A stretch of 64,000 bases of DNA from Cycas panzhihuaensis. Lineage: Eukaryota; Cycadophyta. Positions 21,089 through 32,249 of the stretch are shown piece by piece. How positions within the stretch are numbered: the first letter of the stretch is position 1; every line of letters begins with the position of its first letter. The notes beneath the pieces were generated by a model that was given only the letters and a program-made list of their open reading frames with translations, was not told where the DNA came from and did no database searches. The position numbers were made by a program, and so were the translations under genes. The stretch is taken from positions 178,505,741-178,569,740 of the forward strand of contig CM041465.1 of NCBI GenBank assembly GCA_023213395.1, written 5' to 3'.

Positions 21089-21585
21089 ATGACTTCAATC
21101 AACATCGGAGGCTATATTTTGCCAGAGTCTCAAAAACTCGATGGCAAAAATTATGTAATTTGGAAATTTAGAATTTCCAATATTTTAGCCTTACAAAGGC
21201 TCTATGAAGTTGTAGAAGAAAATGATAAGAAACCTGATAAAGGTGATGAGATCGAGGAGGCAGCTTGGCTCGACAGAAACCAAAAGGCATTGGCTATCAT
21301 TAATTTATCAGTAGCGGATGAGTTAATCACTCACCTACAAGGGAAAACGCTTGCATCGGAGGCTTGGAAGACTCTCAAGGAAATGTTTGAAACAAAAAAC
21401 GAAACAAGAGTCTTGTATTTAAGAAATCTTCTCTATTCATGTAAAATGACTATTAATGACTCTATCACTTCACACTTGCAAAAGTTGAAAGAAATCAAAG
21501 AACAACTTATTGCAAGGTGAAGACATTCAAGATAGAGAATTTGTCAAGATTACTTTGAATAGCTTGCATCTGTTTCCATATTTTT
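21089..21585 (+). pseudogene. Copia gag (UBN2 type), frameshifted
   Basis: 143 codons from ATG at 21089 carry the UBN2/gag pattern: KLDGKNYVIWKFRISNIL, then ALAIINLSVADELITHLQG, AWKTLKEMF and SHLQKLKEIKEQL. A one-base shift at the TGA near 21518 separates it from the next readable block, DIQDREFVKITLNSL. The zinc knuckle is in the following frame. It would form the capsid. Confidence 0.88.
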
Positions 21586-22845
21586 GTGACAAGTATTTGT
21601 CTCACAAGTAGACCTCAACCTCTAACATTTGAGGAATTGAGTGGTCTACTACTGCAGGAGGAACAACAGATGGGCTTTTATGAAGGAGGAAGTAGCTCAA
21701 TGGTACTTGCCTCAAAATTTAAGAAAAAGCCCACAAATTATGTTCCAAAACATCCACCTCAAGCAAGCAACTTCAACCCTCAAAAACCAAAAAGAGATGT
21801 CACTTGCAAATATTGCAACAAAAAAGGACATCTTGAAGTACAGTGTTGGAAGAAGAAGGCTGACATGAAGAAATCTACAAATGCTTTGTCAACAAAAGAA
21901 AATGACAAAGTCTTTGTATTCAATACTACAAGTCATAATACATGTGAATGGTATGTGGATTCTGGAGCTTCAAAACATATTTCATTTCAAAAGGATTGGT
22001 TTGAAGACTTGAAGGAATGCAATATTCTTCCCATTGTACTTGGAGACAATAGTCAACATCAGGTAGTTGGTTGTGGCACTATTTGTATTCAACAACCAAA
22101 CTATGGAACCTTTAAGGTGTCAAACGTGCTATTTGTACCTTCCTTCAAGCACAACCTTTTATCTGTCAATTGCATAGCTCAACAAGACATTAGGGTTGAG
22201 TTTGATAAGACAAAGTGTTTGATGAAAAAGGATGATAGTGTAATAACTCAAGGTGTGCATGAGAATGGAGTTTATAAATTCTCTGGCACCTTTGAGCTTA
22301 GTCTCATAGCCAAAGATTCAGATAACACTTTATGGCATGACCGATTTGGTCATTTAAATTATACCAGTCTTCAGCTTATGCATAGATTGAATATGGTAAC
22401 TGATTTACCTTCAATTAAGAAAACTGACAAGGTATGTGAAGCTTGTGCACTTGGGAAGCAGCATAAAGAACCATTCCAGAAATCAAGATGGAGAGCAAAG
22501 GACAAGTTAGAATTGGTACATTCTGACTTATGTGGACCAATCCTGCCACATTCATATGGTGGAGCACAATACTTCATCACCTTTATTGATGACCTTACAA
22601 GAAAATGTTGGGTTTACCTCATCAAGTATAAATCTGATGCTTTTGCAAAATTTAAGGAATTCAAGGCTGAAGTAGAAAACAAATCCAATAAAAGGATAAA
22701 AATCTTGAGAAGTGACAATGAGGCGAATACTTGTCCATTGAATTCATCAACTTTGCAAAGATCGTGGGATACAAGATCGACCATAACCGGCATATACTCC
22801 ACAACAGAATGGTGTTGCAAAGCGAAAGAATCGAACCATTCTTGA
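21586..22845 (+). pseudogene. Copia gag end, protease and integrase core (broken)
   Basis: One open frame of 419 codons holds, in order, the zinc knuckle CKYCNKKGHLEVQC, the protease site WYVDSGASKHIS, SNVLFVPSFKHNLLSV, the integrase zinc domain (LWHDRFGHLNYTSL, CEACALGKQHKEPF) and the core start LVHSDLCGPI with ILRSDNEA. A frameshift near 22725 puts the last 40 codons out of frame. Read in frame, the later block is TPQQNGVAKRKNRT, where the catalytic Glu of VAERKNR is Lys (GAG to AAG). First and second triad aspartates are present. Confidence 0.92.
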
Positions 22846-23395
22846 AATGGCTCGATGCATGATGAAGGCAAACGATGTTCCAAAAGGACTTTGGGGAGAA
22901 GCAGTTAACACTGTTGTGTATTTGTTAAACATTAGTCCAACAAAGGCAGTTAGAAACATAACTCCAGAAGAAGCTTGGACTAATGTGAAACCTTCTGCTG
23001 CACATCTTAGAATCTTTGGATGTATTGCTTATGCTCATGTGCCTAAAGAAAAAAGGCATAAACTTGATGATAAAAGTTCAAAATGTATTCTAGTAAGTAC
23101 TAACCTTACAACAAAAGCTTATAGGCTTTGGAGTCTCACTGACAAAAAGATTGTCATAAGTAGAGATGTGTTATTTCAAGAAACAAAAGAAGATGATCAA
23201 ATAGTTGTACCTATAGAAGAAGAACAAAAACATAAAGGGAAAGAAAAATGTAGTAGTGAAGATGTTGCCTCCACCTCTTCTACTCCTGATTCTACATCTT
23301 TCCTAGTTCTTCAAAAAATTGCCCAAGTGGTATTTACAAACTATTCAAGAATCTGGAGAAGTAAATCTAGATTCTGGAATTCAAACAAGAAGTAA
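22800..23395 (+). pseudogene. Copia integrase C-terminal part
   Basis: The frame continues from the changed triad block through ILEMARCMM, LWGEAVNTVVYLLN, TPEEAWTNVKPS and LRIFGCIAYAHVPKEKR to KIVISRDVLFQE, the usual copia integrase C-terminus. A lysine-glutamate-rich linker leads to RT. A frameshift near 23320 ends the frame. Confidence 0.9.
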
Positions 23396-24656
23396 GACGA
23401 ATCTTGCCTTAATGGCATATCTCTTAAGTGTTGAAGAGCCACAAAACTTTCATGAAGCCAAGGATGCAGCACATTGGCAAAATGCCATGAAAGAAGAATA
23501 TGACTCTATTATGAAGAATGACACTTGGGATCTTGTCAAATTACCTCCAGGCAAAAAGGTAATTGGTTGTAGATGGGTATATCGAGTCAAATATCAATCT
23601 AGTGGTGCCATAGAAAGATATAAGGCTTGACTTGTTGCAAAAGGATACTCTCAAACACAAGGAGTTGATTATGAAGAAACATTTGCACCTGTAGCAAAAA
23701 TGACTACTATAAGGATGCTGATTTCTCTTGCAGCTCAGTTCGGATGGGAACTTCATCAGATGGACGTGAAAAATGCCTTCTTAAATGGCATTTTGTATGA
23801 AGAAGTATACATGAAATGTACCAAGGATTTGAAAAAGGTGAAAATAATCACTTGTCTCAAATTGAAGAAAGCTCTTTATGTAAAAACAGCACCAAGAGCA
23901 TGGTATTCACGTATTGATGAATACTTTGTTTCACATGGATTCACTAGATGTGAATCTGATCATAGCTTGTATGTGTTGGATCAGGATCATGATATCCTAA
24001 TTGTAGCTTTGTATGTGGATGACTTGATTTTGACTGGATCTAGTGTTGAAAAGATCAACATACTCAAAAAGCAATTGTCAAAAGCTTTTGATATGACTGA
24101 TCTTGGTCTATTGCATTTCTACTTAGGAATGGAAATCTGGCAAAAGAAAGGTCATATATTTGTATCACAGTCAAAGTATGCTTATAGTTTGTTGAAACGC
24201 TTTCATATGGAAAGCTGTAAACCAATTTCGACTCCAATGGAAGTGGGTCTCAAATTGATAAAAGAAAGCAATAAAAAAATAGTTGATGACACTTTATACA
24301 GGCAACTAGTGGGTAGTCTTATATATTTGACTAACACTAGACCTGATTTGAGTTATGCTGTTGGCATTGTATCAAGATACATGAATGCTCCCTCGATATC
24401 ACATTGGAAAGCAGCAAAACGCATTCTGAGATATATTCAAGGAACTATTCGGTTTGGCATTCTATTTCAGAAATCTTCTGAATTTGCATTACGTGGCTTC
24501 ACCGACTCAGACTGGGCAGGAGATGCTGACACAAGAAGATCTACATCAGGATATTCATTCAAACTCAATTCTGGAATGATCTCATGGAGCAGCAAGTTAC
24601 AAGCAACAGTTTCCTTGTCATCCACTAAAGCTGAATACAAAGTCTGCGATGCTTAA
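23319..24656 (+). pseudogene. Copia reverse transcriptase and first half of RNase H
   Basis: RT starts at NFHEAKDAAHWQNAMKEEYD and TWDLVKLPPGKKVIGCRWVY. TGA at 23627-23629 replaces the Arg of KARLVAKGY, explicable by a CpG C-to-T change. The frame goes on with MDVKNAFLNGILYEEVYM, the catalytic YVDDLILTGS near 24010, LLHFYLGMEI, then RNase H with FTDSDWAGD and STKAEYK, ending at TAA 24654-24656. Apart from the TGA the RT is intact. Confidence 0.93.
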
Positions 24657-24983
24657 CTTCATGCTATTTGGCTTAGAGGACTTCTTAGCCATTTTGGACT
24701 AAATCAAATGAACCATCTGAATTACTTTATGACAATCAAGGTGCAATCCAAATTGTCGAAGAATCCAGTTTTCCACGCAAGAAGTAAACACGTGGAAATT
24801 CATCATCACTTCATTCGAGAACAAGTGGAGAAAGGAGTGGTCAAATTGGTCTATTATAGTTCGAGTGACCAAATTGCAGACCTACTTACCAAAGCCTTGA
24901 GTCGTGAAAAGTTTGAAAGATTGAGAACATTGATGTTTGTAAAAGAAAATGAACTTATCATTATGGGAGGGTGTCAGAAATAA
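24657..24983 (+). pseudogene. Copia RNase H end and polypurine tract
   Basis: After the stop, the frame holds AIWLRGLL, then a frameshift through the LYDNQGA block, then NPVFHARSKHVEIHHHFIRE and SSDQIADLLTKAL. ATTATGGGAGGG at 24960-24971 directly before the right LTR is the polypurine tract. Confidence 0.88.
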
Positions 24984-25343
24984 TGCACATTCCATTTCAT
25001 TTCATTTAAGTTCATTTAGGTTCATTAGAATAAGTTCTCACATGGAATATTCTATACTAGAATATTCTAGTGAGAGGAGATTCCTAGTCAAACTTCTAGA
25101 AGTCAAAGATGCTCAACTATTTATGAGGTAGTTTGAGAACACCAAAAATAAAGGGAAGTTGGGAGTTTGTTGAACCAACTCCTATGTTTAGCTATGATAC
25201 AAACTTATAAATATGTACTTGTATCATTGAGATTTTTTAATGAGAACTTTGGGGAGTTTAGTCTTGTTGACGTATTATCATCTCTTACGTATTGCATGTG
25301 ATTTTATGTTGTGAGATTGACTTATAACCCTCTCATTCTAACA
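24972..25343 (+). repeat. 3' LTR of nested copia
   Basis: 372 bp. The five differences from the left LTR are in TGT(T/C)AG, CATT(C/T)CAT, TTGAG(C/A)AC, TTGG(A/G)GAG and CTT(G/A)CG. The target duplication GCAGA follows at 25344-25348. Confidence 0.97.
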
Positions 25344-25348
25344 GCAGA

Positions 25349-26560
25349 ATGGTCGATTATACTGGTATTGTTTGATTTCCCTGATTTCCTCTTATAATCT
25401 CAGTAGGAGGGAGTCATGTCCTCCAGCCTGTGCATCCATCTTCATCTCAAAGTCAAGTGCTAAATCTTGGGCATTCTTGAATGACTTTAATGGATGGGCA
25501 TACATCATAGCCCTCAGTTTCTCATTCAGTCATCTGACAAAATAATTTTTCATATTATGGTCTGTTATCGTTTCATTAATCATACTGGCCGCAATGATTT
25601 TCATCATACTGATATAAGTTAATACTGATTCTCTGGGCCTTTGTTTAATTTCCCTAAGGGTAATTTCCACCGCTTCATTGCTTCGAAATTTCTGGAATCT
25701 TTCTTCGAATGATTTCTTTATTTTTGCCCATGAATCTTTCTTTTCCAACTCTTTGTACCAGGCCAATGATACTCCCCCTAATGTATAGATGAATCTGGCC
25801 TTTATCTCGTCTTCATCTGTAATCTTCTTCACGTCCATCAAATTTTGAAAGAGGTATACATGTTCGGCTGCATCCGAAGTGTTGTTGAAAATCAACTTCC
25901 CAAAGTCTCTGTAATCATCCATCTTGGGAGATTGTACCCGTGTCCCACCTGGTGGTGATTCTTCCCCTTTCTTCTCCTCGCTGGATCCTATCTCCTTCCC
26001 TTCACTCTTCTCTTTTAGAGGCGTGCTTGGAGTGCTTATTGTAATATTATCTTTCCCAAATAATGGATTCTTAAATGGGATTTTAAGGTGTATAGGCTCT
26101 AACACACCTAGCACTTGTATTGTTAATCTGTCACCAAGTATATATGACCGATCGGACCCTACTCGATGAATCATCAAAAAGTTGCCTTGTTAGCTTGTTT
26201 TCCCAATATGCCAAGGGACCTTCTTCTGCCTTCTTCTCACTGTCACTTCGGTCCTTCGGATTGTCCTCCACAGGTATACTTTCCTCTTTTGTTAAAGTGT
26301 CTTTATGTTCTTTATCCACCTTTGGTTTTTCTTCATATTCCAGACTAAACATGTTATCCTTGATTGGGGCTGGTGTTAGTACCATTCGTTCGCCATTGTT
26401 TCCCTCTTCTTGTTCTTGAGGTGTCTGGGTTCCACTTGCCTCAGATTCTTCAATGGATTGTCCCTTAGTCTTGTTATTCTGTGAACTTAATCTCTTTGCC
26501 CTTCTCAGTTTTGACTCCTTTGACCATCGTAATGCCCTCTATGTACTTGTTTATTTCCTT
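25349..26560 (-). pseudogene. Gypsy gag, N-terminal and capsid domain
   Basis: An ATG near 26530 (MVKGVKTEKGKEI) opens a low-complexity acidic N-terminus, then 26385-26131 and 26177-25530 in two frames. The capsid-type domain reads GKLIFNNTSDAAEHVYLFQN, FIYTLGGVSLAWYKELEKKD, SWAKIKKSFEERFQKFRSNE, LREIKQRPRESVLTYISMM and MKNYFVR, then a TGA where copy 2 has a Gly codon (GGT), then LNEKL. This is Retrotrans_gag. The frame then meets the nested copia at 25343. It is distinct in sequence from the second gag-like domain at 17480-18076. Confidence 0.87.
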
Positions 26561-26738
26561 TTAGGTGAAGTATCATTTTATGGCTCTTTTGCCTTTAAAG
26601 GCCTCTTAGGTGGAATTGGAAGGTCCCCTGGTTGTCGGAGGCTTAGTTATAGCCTGCCATCACGACGACAGCATGGGTCGTCTGTCCTTTACACATTCCT
26701 CCTTTTGAAACTCCTAGGCCCCGTCCCTCCTCAATGGA

Positions 26739-26756
26739 CGTAGGCAACGGAACCAA
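26739..26756 (-). other. Primer binding site of gypsy copy 1
   Basis: On the minus strand TTGGTTCCGTTGCCTACG abuts the 5' LTR. TGGTTCCGTTGCC resembles a tRNA-Asp type site (TGGCGCCGTTGCC) with two differences. The tRNA assignment is tentative. 26560-26738 is leader. Confidence 0.5.
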
Positions 26757-27586
26757 TGTTGACTTAAGTATTTCACTACACTTGTGAGATAGGTACACTT
26801 GTCAAGGTTACACAGGTTATAGTCTAGTTTAGGACACAGTCAACATTATCATCCACATAGATCACACAGATTTATTAATATTTCCATATGATTATATCAC
26901 AACAGCACACAGTAATATAGAGATCAGCACATATTCCACATTCAATCTTTGCAAACACAGAGAATCCACAATTTCCACGCAACTCTTATTTTATTAAGCA
27001 ATAAATTCTTTTACACAAGGTGTTGGAATGCATTCCAACCTCATATATTCACTCTGTCACATGCGTACCCAAGAGGTACCCATCAAAATACATAGCTTAG
27101 GCTGTTGTTATGCATACTGGTCTCCGTACCAATGTGTACTGGTATACTTGGCTCTCACCCTAACCGAATAGTCATTGGGAAGCCTCTTAAATACACTCTT
27201 TTGGTGTCCTTTAGCTGAAGGGTTATGACTGTCTGTCATAACCGTACCTTTTTAGCCAAGCGTACCTCTTCCTAACCATTGGTTAGTTCCCTTAATTGGC
27301 TGTCTTAACTCACTCGTACGTCCGTACATACGTCTGACATCATCCCAGGCTTTCTTCTGTCCAGTCTTCTTGTGCGTACCATTTACTTTGCTTGCTTACG
27401 CACGGAGGTACGTATCTGTGTTACATACCTTTACTAGGTACGCACCTGTCATACGTACCCAGAATATTGAATTTTTCACTTCTTGTTGCATGCATACCTT
27501 CGTATGGTCTGTACCTGCACAATCAAAGGATACCCAACCTCTCTCTAGTTTGTCCTTAGCCCAGCGTGTCACAATATGCTCCAACA
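26757..27586 (-). repeat. 5' LTR of gypsy copy 1
   Basis: 830 bp, matching 11576-12416 and ending CTCCAACA at 27581-27586. It keeps the GTACC-rich stretch (near 27068, 27375-27475). As 5' LTR on the minus strand it would hold the promoter; no clear TATA box was fixed. Confidence 0.95.
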
Positions 27587-27591
27587 GTTAT

Positions 27592-27728
27592 ATCATACAT
27601 ATATACAACAAAGTCAAGCTTGCATGGCATGCAAGACTCTCTAAATTTTTTGTTAACTAACGTACAAATAAAGAATTTGCTTTATAGTACAAAATAGAAA
27701 GTACAATAGAATGATCATTTTTGTAACA
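27592..27728 (-). repeat. Fragment of 3' LTR of copia B
   Basis: On the minus strand TGTTACAAAAATG starts after the purine-rich AATAAGGTGAGGT. Only about 137 bases remain before the gypsy insertion point; the rest should lie left of 11576 but could not be matched. Confidence 0.55.
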
Positions 27729-27759
27729 ACCTCACCTTATTGATCATTTTATTTGATCT

Positions 27760-28257
27760 TTACCCTATGTGTTCTTTGAAGAATTTGAACTTATCTTTGC
27801 TTAAGGGTTTGGTAAACATGTTTGCATGTTGAATTTCATTGATATAGTTGAAAAACTCTATTCCCTTATTTTGAATCTTTTTCTTGATGGAGTAATGGTG
27901 AATTTCAATATACTTCGTTCGATCGTGAAAAATGGAGTTTTTTGCAAGCTTGATTACACTTTGATTATCATAATTAATTGTTATGGGAAGATGTTGAGTT
28001 TGTCCTAAGTCTTTTATAATTCTTCTGGACTGTATTGCTTCACAAGTAACTCCCACAACTACCTTGTATTCTATTTTGATTGAGCATAGAGTAACAAAGG
28101 GTTGTTTCTTATTGCTCCAGGAGATGATTCCTAGTCCAAGATTGAAGCAATATCTAGATGTTAATTTCTTATTGTTTTTTCCTATTAGTTGGAATCACTA
28201 AAACTGACAAGCCTAAAATCCTTCCTCTGGGTATACTCTATACCAAAGTCAGTAGTT

Positions 28258-28303
<46 letters not shown>

Positions 28304-28440
28304 ATTCTTTTCAACTCCTTTTCAATGTATTTCTTAAAGAGAGTTTATGAATTTGGACACATTGCTTACTGCATACATGATGGTAGGAACAATGGTTGTA
28401 AAATAGGTTAGGCTTCCCATCATCTTCCTATATAGAGTTG
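27760..28440 (-). pseudogene. Copia B RNase H
   Basis: 98 open codons read EAIQSRRIIKDLG, NYDNQSVIKLAKN, FHDRTKYIEIHHYSIKKK and QHANMFTKPLSKDKFKFFKE, the copia RNase H end. Upstream (to 28438) the text still resembles RNase H (SWSNKKQPFVTLCS) and then RT connection, with stops. A (TA)20 run sits inside. Confidence 0.85.
28260..28300. repeat. (TA)20 microsatellite
   Basis: A pure TA run inside the decayed copia B pol gene. Confidence 0.95.
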
Positions 28441-28791
28441 TTGAAATATTCAATAGAGATCATTCAATATCAAGAACAATAAAATAAGTATCATGATCAT
28501 AATGGAAATATCATTAACTCATAATTAGAATGTCTACATCATAATGACTCTGCAACAATAATACTACAATAATCTCCATCTTGATTCAATGTATACTACT
28601 CTACCTTATTCACTTATTTATACATCATAAGTGAGAATATGTAAGATGATGTGAGTTATATGTGGGACTATTAACCTCTAACACAACTAATGGCATAACA
28701 CCTATTAATTGACCAATAACCTATAAACCACTTACTTGCACAAATGTGTATTATAATAATATTATAATATGTGACCCTCTAAAGTTTAACA
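28439..28791 (-). repeat. 3' LTR of LARD-like element
   Basis: 353 bp, ends TTTAACA on the + strand. The purine tract on the minus strand abuts it at 28792-28800. 28801-29254 is interior sequence with an 80-codon frame (near 28799-29041) of unknown meaning. Confidence 0.93.
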
Positions 28792-29254
28792 CCTCCCCTT
28801 AACGTACATTTAAGGATTCTTTGAATTTGCAACATCTTGTTCTTGGAATTATCTTGAAAATAATGTCTTCAATTTGATCTTCAACTTCATTCCTACAATG
28901 ATGTCCTTGTAGTAGTCTTTGAGAGTAATGGTCATTGAACTTGATTTTCTTCATCTTCATGCGTAACACTGAGTTCTTCATCATACAAAAGCTATAATAA
29001 ATCATAGTTGGTCCAAATTGAGCTTGATGTAGATCTGACAAGTAATCTTATAGGTAATTATTAAAGGCGTTTTGAAATTCAAAGTTTATACCAAGCATGT
29101 TTTCAACCACTGTTTCAATCATCACCTGTTCATCTTCATTTCCTTCAACACATAAATAATCAACATCTATTAAGCCAATATCAAAATTTGAAGGTAAGAC
29201 ATCAAAAGAGGAATCAACATCACTTGAAACATTTAAAAAATGAGCATTAACATT

Positions 29255-29986
29255 TTATATAAGTTCTTTATTTTGGCTAGCATATCTAACAACAATTCCT
29301 TCAGTTTTTGGAGTAGAGTCTTCGTCAACTTGTGAACAATTTAAATTTGAACTAATAGTCAAACAAGAGATTGAGTTTGAATCAATAAATTTATCTTCAA
29401 TAGGACAATTGGAATCGGATTTATCCTCCCCTGACATAATAGGGACATCTAGAGAAGCCTCTATTGCTTGCTCACAATCATTAGTAGTATGTTTAATAAT
29501 CTTATCAGATTCAACAACACACTCAATTGTAGTCTCTTCACATTCATCAGTAGTCTCATCAATTTCTTGACATACATTTTCACCTATATCATCAGTATTA
29601 TCTTCATCATGTTTACTTATATTATAATCATCAATGATTTTGTTTGTTTTTTCAAGAGTCTCTTGTATTTCTTGAGGACTCTTTTCATACACCTCTTTCA
29701 AAGGATTCCAGGTTTTTTTTGTGGTAACAACATTATGAATCATATGAATGAGAAATTGGTAAGAAGAAAGAAGATTATTTTTATCAAATGGAACAAGCAT
29801 TACATCAATTATTATTTTGTTCTTTTTTCTAAAATTTTGTTCTCTTTCTACATCAATTAAGATAGTACCATCAATAATAATTTTCCATAACCCTTTGCCC
29901 ATAAATATACTTTGCATTTTGATTGCCCAATATTGAAAATTTATTCCGATGTATTTAGATAAGGGAAAAAAAAATCTGTTAACCAA
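29255..29986 (-). CDS. Gag-like protein (UBN2/copia gag N-terminus)
   Basis: An intact frame of 243 codons. Its start, KYIGINFQYWAIKMQSIFMG followed by GLW, follows the 'F.G.NY..W...M...L....LW' pattern of copia gag/DUF4219-UBN2 proteins. HMIHNVVTTKKTWNPLKEVY near residue 85 fits the next gag block. From residue 105 the protein is very acidic (DEDNTDDIGEN, ETTDECEETTIE) and has no zinc knuckle. Copia gags are usually longer and end in CCHC. It is the only long open frame in the element, which suggests either recent loss of pol or selection on gag alone. It may be read from the 5' LTR about 2.3 kb upstream; no start context was decisive. Confidence 0.6.
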   Translation of the reverse strand: MVNRFFFPLSKYIGINFQYWAIKMQSIFMGKGLWKIIIDGTILIDVEREQNFRKKNKIIIDVMLVPFDKNNLLSSYQFLIHMIHNVVTTKKTWNPLKEVYEKSPQEIQETLEKTNKIIDDYNISKHDEDNTDDIGENVCQEIDETTDECEETTIECVVESDKIIKHTTNDCEQAIEASLDVPIMSGEDKSDSNCPIEDKFIDSNSISCLTISSNLNCSQVDEDSTPKTEGIVVRYASQNKELI

Positions 29987-30599
29987 TACTCATTCCTTTC
30001 AGGTATTAAAATGATAATGTCATCTAACTCTATGATGTAAGAATGAGTTGATTAAAGGTACATTACGTAAAATTCATGCATTTATTTCAAACTAAAATAA
30101 CTTTATCAAATCAGCAGCAAATACCTTCAAATTATATGCGAAAATGATCGTCTCTGAAATATGGTTCTAAAGATTTAGATAGTTTGCAAAATAGATGCCA
30201 AGTTGAAGAGATATTACAAAAATTGTGACATGAGCTTCTTATGAAAAACTAATTAAAATCGTTACAACTTTAACCCCTTTAATGAATTAGCAACATATCA
30301 TATTGAAGGTTCTGTAAGATCGGTTGCTTAACCTCTAAGGGCTAACAAATCCCAAATTACGTTCCAATCTGATTTAATCTAGATTTCACCTTGCAAAAAA
30401 ATTTTTAATCTACCCTAATAACTTTGACGTCCATGGATTCCAAACAGAGTTCCAAATAAATTAAATTTAACTCATAATTTTAAAAAAATAATAACCCTAG
30501 CTCAAAATCAAACCTACGCAAAATCAATTTGGCGACATCAAATGAGTATGCAAATTGTAGATTGAAGTGTTTACTAACACAACAGAGTAGTTGTATCAA

Positions 30600-31370
30600 T
30601 TTTTAATTCTAGTCACAACCTCATTAGGGTGTTTGATTTCACACATAACCACGTCCATGACCACGTCAGAGGCACAGTGCTTGTAGAGTTTTAATCTCCA
30701 CTCTTTGGCTGCACAAGGTTTAGGGCATGGCCATGCTTCATCTATGGTAGCTCCTAGAGCAAATGTTTCTTCAGCATTGTAGTAGGTAGATCCTTTCTCA
30801 TTGATAGACGTCTTCCATCTTATTCTTCACACAGTCAAGCGTAGGCTTCAGTAAATAGCCGCACACAAATGAACCATTGACTATGGTCTTGGTGTTAGAC
30901 TGTTCATCCTAAACTTGAACTCAGGTTTTGACCAAATTCATGTATAAGCGTATTGGAATCTACCCAACGATTCTCGTTGATAGGTTAGGGGCAAATTTAT
31001 CATCAGTTTTGTACCTAGTTACATTTGGTCCCACTTCATTTCGTAGAGTTAAGAGGTTGCAATGAAATATGTGATCCGTGAATTCATAGTGACTGCATCT
31101 TCTGTCAATCCTCCTTTTTAATTTGCGTTTGTATGACTTTCTATGAAGTTTTGATTGTATTACAACTGTTGCTTCGTTAACGAGGAGATTGTCTGTATCT
31201 TTTCACCGACAGTCTAAAGTTATGGATTCTTAGGCCCTCTGCAGAGCAGTTGCCTTATCCCTATACTTCAGGCCCTCTCCCGGTGGATTGAATTCTTCCC
31301 CTATGTTAATTTCAAGGGTTGGTATGGCACCAATTGCGGCTCTGTCTAGCCACCCATAGAAGGGATTGTC
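30600..31370 (-). pseudogene. Unidentified coding-like sequence inside the LARD-like element
   Basis: On the minus strand a frame from about 31360 to 30810 reads AAIGAIPTLEINIGEEFNPP, KYRDKATALQRA, LLVNEATVVIQSKLHRKSYK, CSHYEFTDHIFHCNLLTLRN, FAPNLSTRIVG and LDCVKNKMED with five stops. A shift near 30806 leads to SINEKGSTYYNAEETFALGA, TIDEAWPCPKPCAAKEWRLK and HCASDVVMDVVMCEIKHPNE with no stop over 66 codons. The composition looks like real protein, rich in C and W, and unlike gag or pol. I do not recognise the family. A captured host gene is one explanation. Confidence 0.5.
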
Positions 31371-32249
31371 TCTTCATGAATATTTGGAATATCTCCAACT
31401 TAGTAGCAAACTCAACAAACAACCCTTTTATTACAAACTACCCCATGAATAGATTTTCAATAATATCTACTCTGCTCAAACCAACCCTTGGAATTTTCTA
31501 CTAGTGAACCTCTTTCACAAACGACCCTTCTACAGTGATGCCCTCATGCAATGGCAACAACAATATCTCAACTACAATCTCACGTGCTCTCGTAATCCTG
31601 AGATGTTTGGGCATTATCTACGAATTGCATTTCTACACTTGAAGGATGTCTCTCTACGTTGACATCTCAGGCTTACATCTCTGCTCATGAATTCATATTA
31701 GCATATTTTATGAATGTCTCTATTTATTTATCTATAGCACGACAATTATACAAGATCTCCATGTAGTTGGGCTTTATTCATAAAGTCCAGGCATGCAGTT
31801 AAGATAATTTTGCATGAGCTTGGTAATTGACTTCTATTTTACTAATCAAATCCACAATATTTTCTAACTCAAACCCTAACAGGTACAAAACCTTTACTTT
31901 CACCATAAAAACAAAATTCAATGACCAACAAATTCAAATACATTCATGTATCATCACTTTTCAACTTCATAAATTCACACCAACTAATTTCTTCATAGGA
32001 TAAATCATGGCACATAATTTTTTTTCACATAACAAAGTAGAGGAACAATATTACTTGGGAAGAATTTTGTCTTGCATCAATCACAATCATGGCTTGGTAC
32101 AACTTGCAATAATGATAGCCTTAGAGTTTCACCCTCTACAAGCAAAATCACAAACTCACAAACGACTCTATGGAACCTTCTCCACACTCATCAATAAAAT
32201 GGTGAACCTACAAAACAATAAGCTTGACAAGCAACCTGCTCTAATACCT
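31371..32249 (-). other. Leader of LARD-like element
   Basis: AT-rich sequence between the coding-like block and the primer site (minus strand, 32231-32249). Short frames only; no domain seen. Confidence 0.5.

Larger units (their letters stand above)
19877..25343 (+). mobile_element. Full-length young Ty1/copia element nested in the gypsy gag
   Basis: LTRs of 372 bp at 19877-20248 and 24972-25343 run TGTTAGAAA...TCTAACA (TGTCAGAAA in the right one). They differ at five positions by eye, so the insertion is recent. Both flanks are GCAGA, a perfect five-base target duplication. TGGTATCAGAGC follows the left LTR and ATTATGGGAGGG precedes the right one. The gypsy gag reading continues on both sides. 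Despite its youth, gag and pol contain frameshifts, a premature TGA and a lost integrase catalytic Glu, so the copy is non-autonomous. Confidence 0.97.
11576..27586 (-). mobile_element. Full-length Ty3/gypsy element (Tat/Athila-like), copy 1, with nested copia
   Basis: Direct LTRs at 11576-12416 and 26757-27586 start TGTTGAC and end CCAACA on the + strand. The flanks GTTGT and GTTAT form a five-base target duplication with one change. The coding order on the minus strand is gag, four zinc knuckles, protease, linker, second gag-like domain, RT, RNase H, integrase, hairpin spacer, extra ORF. Integrase after RT places it in gypsy. There is no chromodomain, and the LLGRPWLY protease end and FLDD RT box fit the Tat/Athila side. 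About seven differences in the first 213 LTR bases show it is older than its nested copia. Its right LTR lies in the 3' LTR of another copia element. Confidence 0.93.

Noticed and set aside
29468-29860. 130-codon + strand frame rich in Ile and Phe, like a membrane protein
   Set aside because: Antisense of the acidic gag-like ORF; hydrophobic look is a complement effect.
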